From Acidaminobacterium chupaoyuni (lineage in GTDB: Bacteria > Bacillota > Clostridia > Oscillospirales > Butyricicoccaceae), in assembly GCA_047936785.1 (NCBI GenBank), contig CP176394.1: a DNA stretch of 64,000 nt. One strand, 5' to 3'. Position 1 is the first letter of the stretch, and each line of letters begins with the position of its first letter. A program made the position numbers and the translations under genes. Positions 63,109-64,000 of this stretch are shown one piece after another. The notes under the pieces are model-generated. The model was not told the DNA's origin. It was given only the letters and a program-made list of their open reading frames with translations, and did no database searches.

Positions 63109-64000
63109 ATGATGAAAAAGCAAGGTTACACCATCACATTCGATGACCCGCCCCGCGTGCTTTCCTATGCTTCCGCCGTGGGCAAAAAAGAAGGCTCCGG
63201 CCCGCTTGCCGACGCCTTCGATTTTATCAGCGACGACGATACCTTCGGCGAGCGCACCTGGGAAAAATCAGAAAGCCGCATGATGTCCATCGCTTTTGAA
63301 AAAGCTTTGCAAAAAGGCAACCTGCCCATGTCGCAGCTGGGCTGTGTGATGGGCGGCGATCTGCTCAACCAATGCATCGGCACGACCTTCGGCCTGCGCC
63401 CCTCGGGCGTTCCGTTTCTGGGGCTTTACGGCGCCTGCTCCACCATGGCCGAAGGGCTGCTGCTGGCTTCCTGCATGATCGACGGCGGCTTTGAACCCAC
63501 GGCCTGCGCCATCACCTCTTCTCATTTCTGCGCGGCCGAGCGGCAATATCGCTATCCGCTGGAATATGGCGGCCAGCGCCCCCAGACAGCCCAGTGGACA
63601 GCCACGGCATCCGGCGCGGTGGTGCTGCAAAAAGGCGGCAGCGGCATCAAGATCACCAAAGCCACCCCGGGCCGCATTTTTGATCCCGGCGTCACGGCGG
63701 CGGCCAACATGGGCGCGGCCATGGCCCAATCGGCTTATGAGACCCTCAGCGCCTTTTTCACCGATACGAAAACAGGCCCCTGCGATTATGATCTCATCGT
63801 CACGGGCGACCTGGGGCGGGTGGGCCACCAGATCGTCATCGAGCTGTTTCAGAAAGACGGCATCGATATGAAACCCACCTATGATGACTGCGGCCTGATG
63901 CTTTATGACGGAACGCAGGATGTGCATTCGGGCGGCAGCGGCTGCGGCTGCTCGGCGGCGGTGCTTTGTTCTTATCTGCTGGGCTCGCTGGAAAAAAAGA
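63109..64000 (+). CDS. spoVAD: stage V sporulation protein AD (partial, runs off the window)
   Basis: At least 297 residues, open to the right edge. It has the thiolase-like fold of SpoVAD: GRTWEKSESRMM-type stretch (GERTWEKSESRMMSIAFEKAL), GCVMGGDLLNQCIGTTFGLR, FLGLYGACSTMAEGLLLA and ITSSHFCAAERQYRYPLEYG. It binds dipicolinic acid for import into the forespore. GGAGGGGC precedes two adjacent ATGs; I used the first. spoVAE probably follows outside the window. Confidence 0.95.
   Translation, partial: MMKKQGYTITFDDPPRVLSYASAVGKKEGSGPLADAFDFISDDDTFGERTWEKSESRMMSIAFEKALQKGNLPMSQLGCVMGGDLLNQCIGTTFGLRPSGVPFLGLYGACSTMAEGLLLASCMIDGGFEPTACAITSSHFCAAERQYRYPLEYGGQRPQTAQWTATASGAVVLQKGGSGIKITKATPGRIFDPGVTAAANMGAAMAQSAYETLSAFFTDTKTGPCDYDLIVTGDLGRVGHQIVIELFQKDGIDMKPTYDDCGLMLYDGTQDVHSGGSGCGCSAAVLCSYLLGSLEKK

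Overview
The window is a high-GC segment of a Gram-positive, endospore-forming anaerobe of the class Clostridia. The evidence is the spoVAC-spoVAD pair, a ctsR-mcsA-mcsB-clpC heat-shock operon, a selenoprotein of the glycine/sarcosine/betaine reductase family, SLH-anchored surface proteins, and 16S-tRNA-Ile-tRNA-Ala-23S ribosomal DNA. I cannot name the genus. Oscillospirales-like taxa are plausible, but that is inference.

Layout. (1) 1-5.5 kb: an rrn operon on the minus strand behind three tandem sigma-A type promoters. (2) 5.7-10.8 kb: smpB and ssrA (tmRNA), followed by a decayed mosaic: a serine recombinase that has lost its N-terminus and abuts ssrA, a DUF3987 fragment and three phage head genes, of which two are truncated. 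(3) 11-16 kb: a giant SLH surface protein. (4) 16.8-22.5 kb: a substrate-specific reductase component B cluster (YkvI-like transporter, GrdB-type selenoprotein with an in-frame UGA, GrdE-type proprotein, GrdX) and a LysR regulator. (5) 22.7-27.7 kb: two extracytoplasmic-sensing two-component systems with remnants of other genes. (6) 28-34 kb: a small cysteine protein translationally coupled to a second giant SLH protein. (7) 35-38.2 kb: a MetNIQ-type ABC importer with a DUF169 protein. (8) 38.4-41.2 kb: an OmpR-type two-component system with a double-PepSY protein. (9) 41.6-42.6 kb: tRNA-Leu and a RAYT-type transposase carrying two REP-like palindromes inside its own coding sequence. (10) 42.7-47.3 kb: the CtsR regulon operon with its operator. 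(11) 47.4-53.2 kb: a small ORF, a ferredoxin, and a MoxR/DUF58/membrane protein/M20 hydrolase/racemase run. (12) 53.3-55 kb: a short archaeal-type aspartyl-tRNA synthetase gene. (13) 55-61 kb: pstCAB-phoU-phoBR without pstS, behind Pho boxes. (14) 61.2-64 kb: a PLP aminotransferase and the start of the spoVA operon.

The most notable candidate is upstream of the aspartyl-tRNA synthetase. A strong promoter, a 13-codon leader ORF ending Gln-Asp-Asp-Asp-Arg, alternative hairpins and an intrinsic terminator all precede the gene. This has the architecture of ribosome-mediated attenuation sensing charged tRNA-Asp, where a T-box would be expected in Clostridia. Other points of interest are the RAYT with internal REPs, the stand-alone selenium-dependent reductase component B, the DUF169/MetNIQ pairing and the ssrA-targeted mosaic.
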